Below are positions 1 through 7,805 of a stretch of 51,839 nt of DNA, one piece after another. Source of the stretch: Bacteroides sp. (GTDB lineage Bacteria; Bacteroidota; Bacteroidia; Bacteroidales; Bacteroidaceae); the NCBI GenBank assembly GCA_017621035.1, contig JAGATY010000057.1, positions 1-51,839 of the forward strand. The letters run 5' to 3'. The notes under the pieces were generated by a model that worked only from the letters and a program-made list of their open reading frames with translations, searched no databases and was not told where the DNA came from. Positions within the stretch are counted from its first letter, which is position 1. Each line of letters begins with the position of its first letter. The translations under genes were made by a program, and so were the position numbers.

Positions 1-129
1 CAGGAAGTAAGGCTTTCCCTCATTAGCAATACGGTAGACCATGGCTGTCTTATCTACATAAAGATAACCATTGCTACGAATCTCCTCAAAAGTCTGAATG
101 CCTATTGGCAGCTTACGTTCCTGTAACAT
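1..129 (-). CDS. AAA-ATPase-like / PD-(D/E)XK nuclease family protein, N-terminus only
   Basis: The ATG at 129 opens a 43-codon reading frame that runs off the left edge. It begins MLQERKLPIGIQTFEEI and continues with GYLYVDKTAMVYRIANEG. The pattern 'lPiGiqtFeeiR..gylYVDKT..i..l...gk.yFL' is the hallmark N-terminus of the large Bacteroidetes family annotated as AAA-ATPase-like (PF09820), usually fused to a C-terminal PD-(D/E)XK nuclease-like domain (DUF1703). The Walker A motif would lie just beyond the edge, so neither ATPase nor nuclease residues can be checked. It follows the capsule-head genes on the same strand after a 90-bp gap. I see no TANNTTTG box in that gap, so it may be co-transcribed with them. 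The physiological role of this family is not established. The family assignment rests on the N-terminal signature alone. Confidence 0.7.
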   Translation of the reverse strand, partial: MLQERKLPIGIQTFEEIRSNGYLYVDKTAMVYRIANEGKPYFL

Positions 130-219
130 TTTTAAACCTCCGGCTGTTTCTTGTCTGCAAAGAAAACCATTCTCATCGAGAAAAACAACTGTTTGCGTTT
201 ATTTGTTGGTACCATGAAT

Positions 220-1404
220 TTATTCCTGTGATGTATCACTCACCGACCTATCTGCCAACCTTTGTGCAAGTAACCAGAAACCTTTACGCTCGCCACGAGT
301 GAGTTTGGCTATGTTACGTAGTAGAAGATATAGTCTTGACTTCTTCCGGATGGCTGCTTTTACAACCGGATAAAAGATGAATGTGACGAGGAGGCCGAGT
401 GCCAGCACCATATAGAGTTGTACATCTATCGACAATCCGTACATGAAGGCCAAGAACCAGCATAGTACTACAAAGAGGTTCATGCAGATGATGGACAAAG
501 TTGTGCCAATGTGAGAGTAGCCGAGCTCAATGAACAGGTGATGCAGGTGTGTCTTGTCGGGACTGAAAGGAGATTTACCTTTCAACAGTCTGGCACTCAT
601 TACACGTAGGGTGTCGAAAACCGGGATGCAAAGTACTGCTAATGTAAATGGTATGAGTCCCAGATTATCAGGTAGCTCAACCTCTATTTGTTCGGCTGAT
701 AGAATGGTGGTGACAAAAACAGAAAAGATGATTCCTAATGAAAGGGTACCGGCATCGCCAATAAACATTTTGGAGAGTTTACCAAATACATTATGTAAGA
801 AGAAGGGTAGCAATGATGCGGCTACAATGGCTGCCAGTGCCACCATACATATATTTCCCAGCGTGTAGAACATGGCGCCAAACAAGATGCAACTCACAAT
901 GCTATATCCTGAGGAGTATCCATCTACTCCATCAATCAGATTGACAGCATTGATAATACCTACACAGGCAAAAACCGTTAAAGGAATTGAGAACCAATTA
1001 TCTATCTGATGCACACCCCACAAACCGTGAAAATCGTTCAACTGATACCCGGTAGTGTATATCAAATAAATAACCAGTAAAATCTCTATCGCAAATCTTA
1101 CTTTGGCTGATAATGAAATCATATCGTCTATCAGCCCGATAATCAGGATGATGACAATGGAGGTGAATAAGGGAAAGAAATTATAAGGCTCCCCTATAAG
1201 ATTGAATGCCATCAGTCCGGACAGCACTCCGAATATGACGGTAAGCCCACCCAGAATGGGTACGGGAATACGCTGCAGCTTACGTGCATCCGGATTATCC
1301 ACGATGTTCTTTGTTTTGGCCACCTTTAGGATGTAGGGATGAATCCAGCAGGTGCAGAACAGAGCCATCAGAGCCGGAAGAAAAATTTGTAATAGTCCGT
1401 TCAT
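220..1404 (-). CDS. Undecaprenyl-phosphate N-acetylhexosamine-1-phosphate transferase, WecA/MraY family
   Basis: A 394-residue polytopic membrane protein with about ten or eleven hydrophobic helices. It shows the MraY/WecA/TagO superfamily motifs in order: DNPDARKLQRIPVPILGG near the N-terminus, the Asp pair in GLIDDMISLSAKVRF, NAVNLIDGVDG (Mg/nucleotide region), KMFIGDAGTLSLG, and the His-rich cytoplasmic loop DKTHLHHLF. Family members move a phospho-HexNAc from a UDP-sugar to undecaprenyl phosphate on the inner leaflet, starting a glycan repeat unit. It sits 16 bases after the second small capsule-head gene and shares orientation with upxY, so it most likely starts synthesis of the capsule encoded here. 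A C-terminal basic tail (KKSRLYLLLRNIAKLTRGER) is probably cytoplasmic. Whether the sugar is GlcNAc or another HexNAc cannot be read from sequence. Confidence 0.9.
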   Translation of the reverse strand: MNGLLQIFLPALMALFCTCWIHPYILKVAKTKNIVDNPDARKLQRIPVPILGGLTVIFGVLSGLMAFNLIGEPYNFFPLFTSIVIILIIGLIDDMISLSAKVRFAIEILLVIYLIYTTGYQLNDFHGLWGVHQIDNWFSIPLTVFACVGIINAVNLIDGVDGYSSGYSIVSCILFGAMFYTLGNICMVALAAIVAASLLPFFLHNVFGKLSKMFIGDAGTLSLGIIFSVFVTTILSAEQIEVELPDNLGLIPFTLAVLCIPVFDTLRVMSARLLKGKSPFSPDKTHLHHLFIELGYSHIGTTLSIICMNLFVVLCWFLAFMYGLSIDVQLYMVLALGLLVTFIFYPVVKAAIRKKSRLYLLLRNIAKLTRGERKGFWLLAQRLADRSVSDTSQE

Positions 1405-1420
1405 GTCTATGGTTGTTTGC

Positions 1421-1768
1421 TTATTTCAAACTTTCAGTCCAATGTTGATAACCATCAGTATCTACTCCCAATGAGGCAGTCAGGTGATAGACCCCATTCC
1501 TGCATTCCATGAGCTTTGCATGCTCAGATGCTATCTTTCGGAAATCTGCATTTGTGATACATACATAAGGCATCTGCATTTTCTCTGAATAACCGGAAAG
1601 GGTGTGCAATCCGTCTGTTTGTGAAAGCAGATAGGCAGAGTTGCCATACGTCATCCACATACCGGTAAGTTCTTCTTGATAGAAATAGATACTATGCCCA
1701 TTGTTAAGAACCTCATTCAGTGTTATTAAGTCTCGGTTCATTGTTGCTACATTGTTAGTCATACTCAA
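1421..1768 (-). CDS. Small capsule-head protein of unknown function
   Basis: A 115-residue soluble protein with no signal peptide or membrane segment. Its start overlaps the end of the preceding gene by 14 bases, which suggests translational coupling. M1, M3 and M10 are all possible starts. I recognise no catalytic motif. The sequence is mixed alpha/beta with several aromatic residues (for example YFYQEELTGMWMTYGNSAYLL). Its place as third gene of the upxY operon, ahead of the initiating transferase, suggests a regulatory role in capsule expression or a second UpxZ-like factor. That is positional inference only. Confidence 0.75.
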   Translation of the reverse strand: MSMTNNVATMNRDLITLNEVLNNGHSIYFYQEELTGMWMTYGNSAYLLSQTDGLHTLSGYSEKMQMPYVCITNADFRKIASEHAKLMECRNGVYHLTASLGVDTDGYQHWTESLK

Positions 1769-2144
1769 TCATATGCTCTTTGTACCACTTGTCGTAAATA
1801 ACTTTATCGATAGGGCGTGTTACAAGCTGGAGATATTCCATCCCCTTCTTGGTCATGATGTGGTTGTGGCACATGTCGTTTACTCTTTTGTGATGGATGC
1901 TTTGCATAACAATAGGGAAAGGATGGTTCTTGATGTATAGCACCATGGCCTCGTGTTCATCTTTTGCCAACTTCTCAAGCTGATAGGCCGACTTCTCAAA
2001 GGCTACCCAATACTCCCCGACATCATAAAGATTGATGCAGTTATTATTGTGCTTCTCCTCATTAAGAATGTTCTTCATATTAGTAAGCAATAAAGTGTTG
2101 ATACGCTCTATTGTACTACTACCTGTTCCGGAAACTGTATTCAT
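1755..2144 (-). CDS. Small protein in the UpxZ position of the capsule operon
   Basis: A 129-residue soluble protein starting 3 bases after the upxY stop. In B. fragilis capsule loci the gene after upxY is upxZ, whose product antagonises UpxY proteins of other loci so that one capsule is favoured. Here the N-terminal half (IERINTLLLTNMKNILNEE) looks helical, as in UpxZ proteins. I cannot confirm family membership from memory because UpxZ sequences diverge strongly. There is no signal peptide, membrane segment or catalytic motif. Spacing and overlap with both neighbours make co-translation with upxY likely. Function is inferred from position. Confidence 0.75.
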   Translation of the reverse strand: MNTVSGTGSSTIERINTLLLTNMKNILNEEKHNNNCINLYDVGEYWVAFEKSAYQLEKLAKDEHEAMVLYIKNHPFPIVMQSIHHKRVNDMCHNHIMTKKGMEYLQLVTRPIDKVIYDKWYKEHMIEYD

Positions 2145-2147
2145 AAT

Positions 2148-2741
2148 TTATTTGTTTAAAGCTTGAATGTATCCATCTGAGATTTCGGCAATCATTACCG
2201 CCGCTATCCCCTGTACAAGCACCACTACACGTTTTTTGCGTTTGTGCTTAACTTTCATAAAAGTGCCCTCTATACCATCAAAAGAGCCGCCAATGATTTT
2301 TACAGGAGTACCTTTGTCCAGTTTAATTTCATCGGGAGTCATGTAGACCAAGTTTTCATTCAAGGTGTTACATACGGTTATAAACTGTTCCATCTGATAT
2401 TCGGGAACAATGATGGGCACGTTTCTCCCCTCGGCCGGCATTGTGAGATACTGAAGATAATCTATGCCTGACTTTAGGGATTGGATGTTTTCTTTAGTTG
2501 TATAGGCAAAGAGAAGATTTTGAATGGCCGGTATAAGTTTTCTGACTTTGCCTTGTTGCCGGTCATGAACCATTTCGTACTTCATCGGCACAAAACATTT
2601 TACACTTTTGCTTTCGAGAAAAGTTTTTGCTTTTATGGAGCGACCGAATGTTGCACTCATGGCAAACCACAAACATTCTTCCCCACCTCTACTTACCGGT
2701 TTCTCAGTAACTGACATATGAACTGATTGGGGATAGGACAT
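2148..2741 (-). CDS. UpxY-type capsule transcription antiterminator (NusG-like)
   Basis: A 197-residue NusG paralogue. The NGN domain covers about residues 24-125 (core WFAMSATFGRSIKAKTFLE, then KCFVPMKYE and NLLFAY). The C-terminal KOW domain is at about 140-195 (GTPVKIIGGSFDGIEGTFMKV). UpxY proteins travel with RNA polymerase that has loaded at the 5' leader of their own capsule operon and prevent premature termination. The ATG at 2741 is preceded on the minus strand by AGGGAG and AAAGGA purine tracts. It is the first gene after the invertible promoter and a leader hairpin, exactly the arrangement of Bacteroides phase-variable capsule loci. Expression should depend on the orientation of the segment at 2867-3080. 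Confidence 0.92.
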   Translation of the reverse strand: MSYPQSVHMSVTEKPVSRGGEECLWFAMSATFGRSIKAKTFLESKSVKCFVPMKYEMVHDRQQGKVRKLIPAIQNLLFAYTTKENIQSLKSGIDYLQYLTMPAEGRNVPIIVPEYQMEQFITVCNTLNENLVYMTPDEIKLDKGTPVKIIGGSFDGIEGTFMKVKHKRKKRVVVLVQGIAAVMIAEISDGYIQALNK

Positions 2742-2752
2742 TCCTTTGGCTC

Positions 2753-2785
2753 CCTGAAACCTTGCTATCTATGCTCTGTTTCAGG
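2753..2785 (-). promoter_or_regulatory. Leader hairpin just upstream of upxY
   Basis: On the minus strand CCTGAAAC and GTTTCAGG form a perfect 8-bp stem with a 17-nt loop, ending 11 bases before the upxY ATG. It lies in the transcribed leader expected when the invertible promoter is ON. UpxY antitermination in B. fragilis is known to require its own leader. Whether this hairpin is the recognition element or affects ribosome binding is inference. Confidence 0.5.
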
Positions 2786-2866
2786 CTTTTATGAATGCTT
2801 TGATTGTTGCATGTGATAATATGTAGCTTGTACATTTTAGCACTGTTCATCTTACGCTGAAATGCC

Positions 2867-2885
2867 AATCTTCTCAAAGAAGATT
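2867..2885 (+). repeat. Left inverted repeat of the invertible segment
   Basis: AATCTTCT-CAA-AGAAGATT. Each copy is itself an 8-bp palindrome around a 3-base asymmetric centre (CAA here, TTG in the partner), the architecture expected of a tyrosine-recombinase core site with two inverted binding arms. Confidence 0.8.
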
Positions 2886-3041
2886 GATTATCTACATTAG
2901 CTTCTGATAGACAGCCCTCTATGATTCATTACGATAAATATTCACCAAATAGAGTGTAAAAAATAAGCTCCCAAGGAAAATTATTTAACAGTGGAATGAA
3001 AAATATGAAACAAAAAAAGGTGCCGATTGAGATATTTTGAT

Positions 3042-3049
3042 TACTTTTG
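3042..3049 (+). promoter_or_regulatory. Capsule promoter -7 box, pointing away from upxY
   Basis: TACTTTTG matches the Bacteroidetes -7 consensus TANNTTTG. At the expected -33 distance the sequence is GGTG, only a partial match to TTTG. The box lies 13 bases inside the right inverted repeat, as in known invertible capsule promoters. In the present orientation it would transcribe toward the 3' end of the recombinase gene. Confidence 0.7.
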
Positions 3050-3061
3050 CATCGAAATATA

Positions 3062-3080
3062 CATCTTCTTTGAGAAGATT
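3062..3080 (-). repeat. Right inverted repeat of the invertible segment
   Basis: CATCTTCTTTGAGAAGATT is the reverse complement of the left copy except for the first base. The asymmetric centre is TTG, the complement of the left CAA, so recombination between the two copies inverts the DNA between them. Confidence 0.8.
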
Positions 3081-3115
3081 TGCACCCTCATAAAACTTTA
3101 TTCGCCCCTCCGGAG

Positions 3116-3142
3116 AATAAAAAAGGGAGCCCGTAGGCTCCT
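3116..3142 (-). terminator. Rho-independent terminator of the recombinase gene
   Basis: On the minus strand GGAGCC-TACG-GGCTCC is a 6-bp GC-rich stem with a 4-nt loop, followed directly by six T residues. It lies 16 bases after the recombinase stop and outside the invertible segment, so it isolates the recombinase transcript from the capsule operon. Confidence 0.85.
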
Positions 3143-3157
3143 AATTGCAATCAAATT

Positions 3158-4387
3158 TTATAACAATCTTAATATTTTACGGTTGGCACTATCTATCACT
3201 CCCTTCTCAAGTGAGGTAAGATAGATTTGAGTGGTTTTCTCAGAATCGTGTCCCATGCCTTCGCTGATGACCGATAGCGGTATGCCCTCATCGTGAGCAA
3301 TGCTTGCCCAGGAGTGTCGGGCACAGTACATCGTCAGCGGTTGATTCAGTCCTAATCTCCTACCTATCTCCTTAAGGTGTCGGTTGATTAAGTATGAGGC
3401 ATTCTGATACTCTTTCCTATGATTTATAGGGTCTTGGATAATGGAGAAGAGGTAGGGAGAGGAGTCCTTAGCGCGATATGTATTCAAGATTTCTTGCATG
3501 CAACTCTCCCAATGAATAGTCAGTGGTTGGTTGGTCTTTTTCCTGCGATAGAACAAAACACCTCCTTTCAGATTACCCTTTTGCAAATAGGCAATATCTA
3601 CAAAAGACATGCCACGGGTATAGAAACTAAACAAGAACATGTCTCTGGCAAACTTATCAGAATGATTGTGACTGAGGTTTAGTTCCTTTAATTGTCTTAT
3701 CACTTTCAAGGAGAGTGCCCGTTTGGATGTTTTCTCCATAGAGGTTGATACCCTCTTGAATGGTCGGCGGTCTATAATCAACTCATTCTCCACAGCTCGG
3801 TTATAAACAGCCCGCAGATGTTTTAGGTAGAATGATATGGTATTAGTAGACAGATTGTTATGTTTCAGAAAACTTGTGTACTCCTCCAGCATCTCTGAGT
3901 TGATATCTTCCAGCATCACGTCAATGTCTCTTCTAAATTTAGTGAAGCTGCTCAGGGTAGAAGCATACGTTTCACCGGTTCGGTACTGCCCGTGCAGGCG
4001 GTACTGTGCTATCATTCGTTCCATATATATAAATAAGGAGTGGTCAGACGACTGTTTACGATACTCGGTGATAACCTCGTCTATCACAAAGTTTCTTCCG
4101 GAGGCTATAAATTTCTTGACAATGCTCCTGAGACGGGTAACATCATATTGAATGCCTCTCTTGATGGATTCCAAGTATCTGATGCGGGAAGAGTGAGGGC
4201 AGATTGCAAGCCGGCGAGCCTTTGTGTTCCACTCTTCCGGTAGTATGCTATGAGGAGAGGCAATGTGCTGAATTACACTATTATAAATCACTTGGTAGAA
4301 GAGACGACCCTCTTTCCCCTCGATAGGAGAGGGGATAAACTTTAACTTTATAGATATCATGATAGAATTTGAGTTAGATAATGTCAT
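3158..4387 (-). CDS. Tyrosine recombinase (DNA invertase/integrase family)
   Basis: A 409-residue site-specific recombinase. The N-terminal arm and SAM-like core-binding domain cover about residues 1-215 (IAQYRLHGQYRTGETYASTL is in the SAM-like region). The catalytic domain follows, with the first Arg in FSFYTRGMSFVDIAYL, the beta-hairpin Lys in FYRRKKTNQPL, the second Arg in YCARHSWAS, the conserved His in GMGHDSEKTT, and the nucleophile Tyr in QIYL. The usual HxLRH motif reads YxARH, a variant I associate with Bacteroidetes recombinases. Such genes sit directly upstream of upxY in many Bacteroides capsule loci and flip the adjacent promoter. Here the likely substrate is the pair of 19-bp repeats at 2867 and 3062. 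M10 (ATG at 4360) is an alternative start. Confidence 0.92.
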   Translation of the reverse strand: MTLSNSNSIMISIKLKFIPSPIEGKEGRLFYQVIYNSVIQHIASPHSILPEEWNTKARRLAICPHSSRIRYLESIKRGIQYDVTRLRSIVKKFIASGRNFVIDEVITEYRKQSSDHSLFIYMERMIAQYRLHGQYRTGETYASTLSSFTKFRRDIDVMLEDINSEMLEEYTSFLKHNNLSTNTISFYLKHLRAVYNRAVENELIIDRRPFKRVSTSMEKTSKRALSLKVIRQLKELNLSHNHSDKFARDMFLFSFYTRGMSFVDIAYLQKGNLKGGVLFYRRKKTNQPLTIHWESCMQEILNTYRAKDSSPYLFSIIQDPINHRKEYQNASYLINRHLKEIGRRLGLNQPLTMYCARHSWASIAHDEGIPLSVISEGMGHDSEKTTQIYLTSLEKGVIDSANRKILRLL

Positions 4388-4474
4388 GTAGTATGATTAT
4401 AGGGGTAGACACAAACCATCAGAGAGTCCATTATGGGTCACCGTCCAACTCAAACAGATGTTTAGCTGATAACG

Positions 4475-4506
4475 AAAAAAGCAGTTACGAAATGTCGTAA
4501 CTGCTT
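4475..4506 (-). terminator. Rho-independent terminator downstream of the tRNA gene
   Basis: On the minus strand AAGCAGTTACGA and TCGTAACTGCTT form a perfect 12-bp stem with a 4-nt loop, followed by a run of T. It begins 11 bases after the mature tRNA 3' end. Confidence 0.85.
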
Positions 4507-4517
4507 GATTCTAAAAG

Positions 4518-4591
4518 TGGACCAGCCTGGGCTTGAACCAGGGACCTCCAGATTATGAGTCTGTTGCTCTAACCAACTGAGCTACAAGTCC
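4518..4591 (-). tRNA. tRNA with CAT anticodon (tRNA-Met, elongator type; tRNA-Ile2 not excluded)
   Basis: The 74-nt cloverleaf on the minus strand begins GGACTTG, with D-arm AGCTCAGTTGGTTAGAGC. The anticodon loop is CTCATAA, the T-arm is CCTGG-TTCAAGC-CCAGG, and the 3' acceptor strand is CTGGTCC with discriminator A. CCA is not encoded. The acceptor stem has a T-T mismatch at pair 6-67 and a T-G at 5-68. Both elongator Met tRNA and lysidine-modified Ile2 tRNA use a CAT gene anticodon with a CTCATAA loop, so the amino acid is likely but not certainly Met. The presence of TTC/AAGC in the T-loop and lack of an initiator-type C1-A72 mismatch argue against initiator tRNA. Confidence 0.9.
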
Positions 4592-4706
4592 GGTGCACGC
4601 TTCTAGCGAATTGCGGGGGCAAAAGTAGTGGTTTCTGCCGAGAAATGCAAATGTGGGGCTAAATATTTTGAGGCTGCCCTAAGATAGCAACCTGTAACCT
4701 GTTTTT

Positions 4707-4757
4707 ATTTAGGGTTTCAGTCGGCTGTCCGATTTAGGGTTTCAGTCTGCTATCCGG
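4707..4757. repeat. Tandem duplication, two units of about 25 bp
   Basis: ATTTAGGGTTTCAGTC followed by GGCTGTCCG, then the same 16 bases followed by TGCTATCCGG. The copies abut and differ at two positions. Nothing suggests a function. Confidence 0.8.
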
Positions 4758-4945
4758 TGTTCTTTGAGTGTTACAAACCGTGGTGAAGATTTCCGGGGAT
4801 TTCCCCAAATCCCGAATATTGGCAGTTTTTCCGGGGTGGGGGAGCTTACCTTTGGAGAATGCTTTATCTTTGCCCTTGCGGTAGGTCGGGAGGGGGACGA
4901 AGTGGGAGAGATGAGGTGCCCCGTGAGGCTTGGGATATACCAACT

Positions 4946-4990
4946 CCGTATCAACGCCGTACCAAGGCCGTATCAAGTCCGTTCCTTAGG
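4946..4990. repeat. Four tandem 11-bp units
   Basis: CCGTATCAACG, CCGTACCAAGG, CCGTATCAAGT and CCGTTCCTTAG follow one another without spacer. A weaker unit ending ACCAACT precedes them. The 11-bp period is half of the 22-bp period seen in four other intergenic arrays of this window. Confidence 0.8.
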
Positions 4991-5133
4991 ATCGAAGGAG
5001 GATGGGGGCAGACAAGAGGGTGACAGGCCTCGGAAAGTGGGGTGGTAACTTTCGGGATGATGCCAGGAATCGTGACTGCCGGCTGTGTGTTAGGGGCAGG
5101 GGAAAGCCTTCTGAGGGGAATCCGGACGGTTCC

Positions 5134-7791
5134 TTACTTCCCCTTCACAATGCGCTTGATGTCGTTCAGTTTGTTGAGAGCCTCCAGCGGGGTGAGGTTG
5201 TTGACGTCCAGGTTCAGTATCTCATCCCGTACTTGGCAGAGGATGGGGTCGTCCAGCTGGAAGAAACTGAGCTGCATGCCTCCTGCTTGCGAAGCACTCT
5301 CACTGATGTTCTTGCCACTGACACTGCCGGTTTGCCGATTCTCCTCCTCCAGCTGTTGCAGAATTTCGTCGGCACGTTTCACGATGCTTTTGGGCATGCC
5401 GGCCAGCTTGGCAACGTGGATACCGAAGGAGTGTTCACTACCTCCCCGTTCCAGTTTGCGCAGGAAGATGACCTTGCCGTCTACCTCTTTCACCGATACG
5501 TTGTAGTTTTTGATGCGTTTGAAGTTTTTCTCCATCTCGTTCAGCTCGTGATAATGGGTGGCAAACAGGGTGCGTGCCTTGGCTTTGGGATGCTCGTGGA
5601 TGTGTTCCACAATGGCCCAGGCGATGGAGATGCCGTCGTAGGTGGAAGTTCCGCGTCCCAGCTCGTCAAACAGTACCAGGCTGCGGGGCGACAGATTGTT
5701 CAGAATGTCGGCTGCCTCATTCATCTCTACCATGAAGGTAGATTCTCCCATCGAGATGTTGTCGCTGGCCCCCACGCGGGTGAAGATTTTGTCTACCAGC
5801 CCGATGTGTGCACTTTCGGCCGGAACAAAGCAGCCGATTTGTGCCAGCAGTGTGATGAGAGCCGTTTGTCGCAGCAGTGCCGATTTACCGGCCATGTTGG
5901 GTCCGGTAATGATGATGATTTGCTGTTGGTCGCTGTTCAGCAGCACATCATTGGCTACATAGTGCTCGCCGATGGGCAACTGCTTCTCGATGACCGGGTG
6001 ACGTCCCTGGTGAATCTCCAGCACATCGTCGTCGGCAATAATGGGGCGTATATAGTGATTCTCGCGGGCTGCGGTGGCAAAAGAGAGCAGGCAGTCCAGG
6101 CGGGCAATCTGGTTGGCATTGATTTGGATGGCGGGAATGAACTCGGCTAGCCAGAGTACTATCTCGTTATAGAGTTGCGTTTCCAGGGAGAGTATCTTAT
6201 CCTCGGCACCCAGTATCTTCTCCTCATACTCCTTCAGTTCCTGCGTAATGTAGCGTTCTGCGTTGGCCAGTGTCTGTTTGCGTATCCACTCCTGCGGTAC
6301 TTTATCCTTGTGAGTGTTGCGCACCTCTATGTAGTAGCCGAAGACATTGTTGTAGCCAATCTTCAAACTGGGGATGCCCGTCTCCTCACTCTCTCGTTGC
6401 TGTATCTGCAACAGATAGTCCTTGCCACTATAAGCAATCTGGCGAAGCTCGTCAAGCTCGGGGTTGAAACCGCTGCGGATGACGCCTCCTTTGTTGACCA
6501 GCAGGGGAGGGTCGTTGTTGATTTCCCGCTCGATGCGGTCGCGTACCGAGGGACAGAGGTTGAGTTGCTCGCCGATGCAGTTCAGGCTGGCGTTGTCTGC
6601 CTCCAGACAGGCCTGCTTGATGGGTTCGATGGCTTTCAGTGCCACCTTCAGTGCCACCACTTCGCGGGGAGAGACACGTCCTACGGCGGCCTTAGAGATG
6701 ATGCGTTCCAGGTCTCCTATCAGATGAAGTTGTTCCTCAATCAGCTCCTTGAAGTCGGGGTGGCGGAAGAAATACTCCACCACGTCCAGACGGTTGTTGA
6801 TGGGGCGCACCTCCTTCAGAGGGAATACCACCCAGCGTTTCAGCAGGCGGGCACCCATGGGTGAGATGGTGCGGTCTATGACATTCAGCAGTGAGGTGCC
6901 GCCATCATTCATAGAGCCTATCAGCTCCAGACTGCGTACGGTGAACTTGTCCAGCCGGACATACTTCTCCTCCTCAATGCGTGAGAGGGCGGTGATGTGC
7001 CCAATCTGTGTGTGTTGCGTCATTACCAGGTACTGGAGGATGGCGCCCGAGGCGATGATACCATTCTTCAGATGTTCCACACCGAAGCCTTTCAGATTCT
7101 TCACCTCGAAGTGCTTCAGCAGTTTTTCGCGGGCTGTGGTCTCGGTAAACACCCAGTCTTCCAGCTCGAAGGTGAAGAACTTGTTCCCGAAATTTCCCTC
7201 AAACATGCCCCGTTTGCCCCGTTCAAACAGTACCTCCTTGGGGGCAAAGTTGTTCAACAGCTTGTCCACATAGTCGAAAGAGCCTTCTGCCGTGAGGAAC
7301 TCGCCCGTGGAGATGTCCAGGAAGGCGATGCCACAGCTACCCTTGCCGAAGTGTACCGAGGCCAGGAAGTTGTTCTCCTTATAGTTCAGTATGTTGTCGT
7401 TGATGGAGACACCCGGTGTTACCAGCTCGGTGATGCCTCTCTTCACCAGCTTCTTAGTCAGCTTGGGGTCTTCCAGTTGGTCGCAGATGGCCACCCGCTT
7501 GCCTGCCCGCACCAGTTTGGGTAGGTAGGTGTCGAGTGCATGGTGTGGGAAGCCGGCCATTTCAATCTGCTGGCCGCCCTTGCCGTTGTTACGCTTGGTG
7601 AGGGTGATGCCCAGTATTTCTGCTGCGGCGATGGCATCGGTAGAGTAAGTTTCATAGAAGTCTCCGCAACGAAACAGCAGTACGGCATCAGGATGTTTGG
7701 CCTTCAGGTCGAGGAACTGTTTCATCATGGGGGTCAGGACAATTTCTTCGTCGCGCATATAGGGTGTCTTTATGAGGATTGATTGGGTCAC
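5134..7791 (-). CDS. mutS: DNA mismatch repair ATPase MutS
   Basis: At 885 residues this is a full-length MutS. The mismatch-reading domain I contains the Phe-x-Glu element in [16 protein letters not shown]. Connector, lever and clamp domains follow. The C-terminal ABC-type ATPase has Walker [14 protein letters not shown], the signature region [15 protein letters not shown] and Walker [17 protein letters not shown], with the switch His in [10 protein letters not shown]. It recognises mispairs and small loops and, as a dimer with MutL, starts repair. It is preceded by a consensus -7 box (7806-7813) and a GC-rich 22-bp repeat array, so it appears to be a single-gene unit separate from sufS upstream. 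The extreme C-terminus ([18 protein letters not shown]) matches the short tail common in this family. Confidence 0.98.
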   Translation of the reverse strand: MTQSILIKTPYMRDEEIVLTPMMKQFLDLKAKHPDAVLLFRCGDFYETYSTDAIAAAEILGITLTKRNNGKGGQQIEMAGFPHHALDTYLPKLVRAGKRVAICDQLEDPKLTKKLVKRGITELVTPGVSINDNILNYKENNFLASVHFGKGSCGIAFLDISTGEFLTAEGSFDYVDKLLNNFAPKEVLFERGKRGMFEGNFGNKFFTFELEDWVFTETTAREKLLKHFEVKNLKGFGVEHLKNGIIASGAILQYLVMTQHTQIGHITALSRIEEEKYVRLDKFTVRSLELIGSMNDGGTSLLNVIDRTISPMGARLLKRWVVFPLKEVRPINNRLDVVEYFFRHPDFKELIEEQLHLIGDLERIISKAAVGRVSPREVVALKVALKAIEPIKQACLEADNASLNCIGEQLNLCPSVRDRIEREINNDPPLLVNKGGVIRSGFNPELDELRQIAYSGKDYLLQIQQRESEETGIPSLKIGYNNVFGYYIEVRNTHKDKVPQEWIRKQTLANAERYITQELKEYEEKILGAEDKILSLETQLYNEIVLWLAEFIPAIQINANQIARLDCLLSFATAARENHYIRPIIADDDVLEIHQGRHPVIEKQLPIGEHYVANDVLLNSDQQQIIIITGPNMAGKSALLRQTALITLLAQIGCFVPAESAHIGLVDKIFTRVGASDNISMGESTFMVEMNEAADILNNLSPRSLVLFDELGRGTSTYDGISIAWAIVEHIHEHPKAKARTLFATHYHELNEMEKNFKRIKNYNVSVKEVDGKVIFLRKLERGGSEHSFGIHVAKLAGMPKSIVKRADEILQQLEEENRQTGSVSGKNISESASQAGGMQLSFFQLDDPILCQVRDEILNLDVNNLTPLEALNKLNDIKRIVKGK

Positions 7792-7805
7792 TTATTTTGC
7801 AGTGA

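Larger units (their letters stand above)
2867..3080. other. Invertible promoter segment of the capsule locus (predicted), in OFF orientation
   Basis: This 214-bp segment is bounded by two 19-bp inverted repeats that match at 18 of 19 positions. It lies between upxY and a tyrosine recombinase gene. The only TANNTTTG box I find inside is on the plus strand (3042-3049), pointing right, away from upxY. No CAAANNTA (the same box on the minus strand) occurs between 2741 and 3081. Inversion about the midpoint would put the box at 2905-2898 on the minus strand, with transcription starting near 2891, about 150 nt upstream of the upxY ATG. Size, position and neighbours match known Bacteroides capsule promoter switches. 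The inverted-repeat sequence differs from the Mpi sites of B. fragilis as I remember them, consistent with use by the adjacent local recombinase. Confidence 0.8.
4592..5133. other. Intergenic region between tRNA and mutS with short tandem repeats
   Basis: 542 bases without a convincing gene. Open frames here on either strand lack recognisable domains and are rich in repeat-derived residues. It holds a two-unit 25-bp direct repeat (4707-4757) and an 11-bp-period repeat block (4946-4990). The remainder is the mutS 3' flank; I see no clear rho-independent terminator. Confidence 0.6.

Noticed and set aside
2704-2850. 48-codon open frame in the upxY leader (minus strand), overlapping the upxY start
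   Set aside because: No good ribosome-binding site or recognisable composition; it crosses the leader hairpin and overlaps upxY in another frame. Could be a leader peptide but there is no positive evidence.
4388-4591. tRNA gene as attachment site of an integrative element with the neighbouring recombinase
   Set aside because: No duplicate of the tRNA 3' end was found in the window, and the recombinase is better explained as the capsule promoter invertase.
4734-5048. Open frames on both strands between the tRNA and mutS
   Set aside because: They overlap each other, consist partly of tandem repeats, and show no domain or promoter.
5002-6150. 382-codon frame antisense to mutS (plus strand)
   Set aside because: Mirror frame of a strongly conserved gene; low-complexity, no domain.
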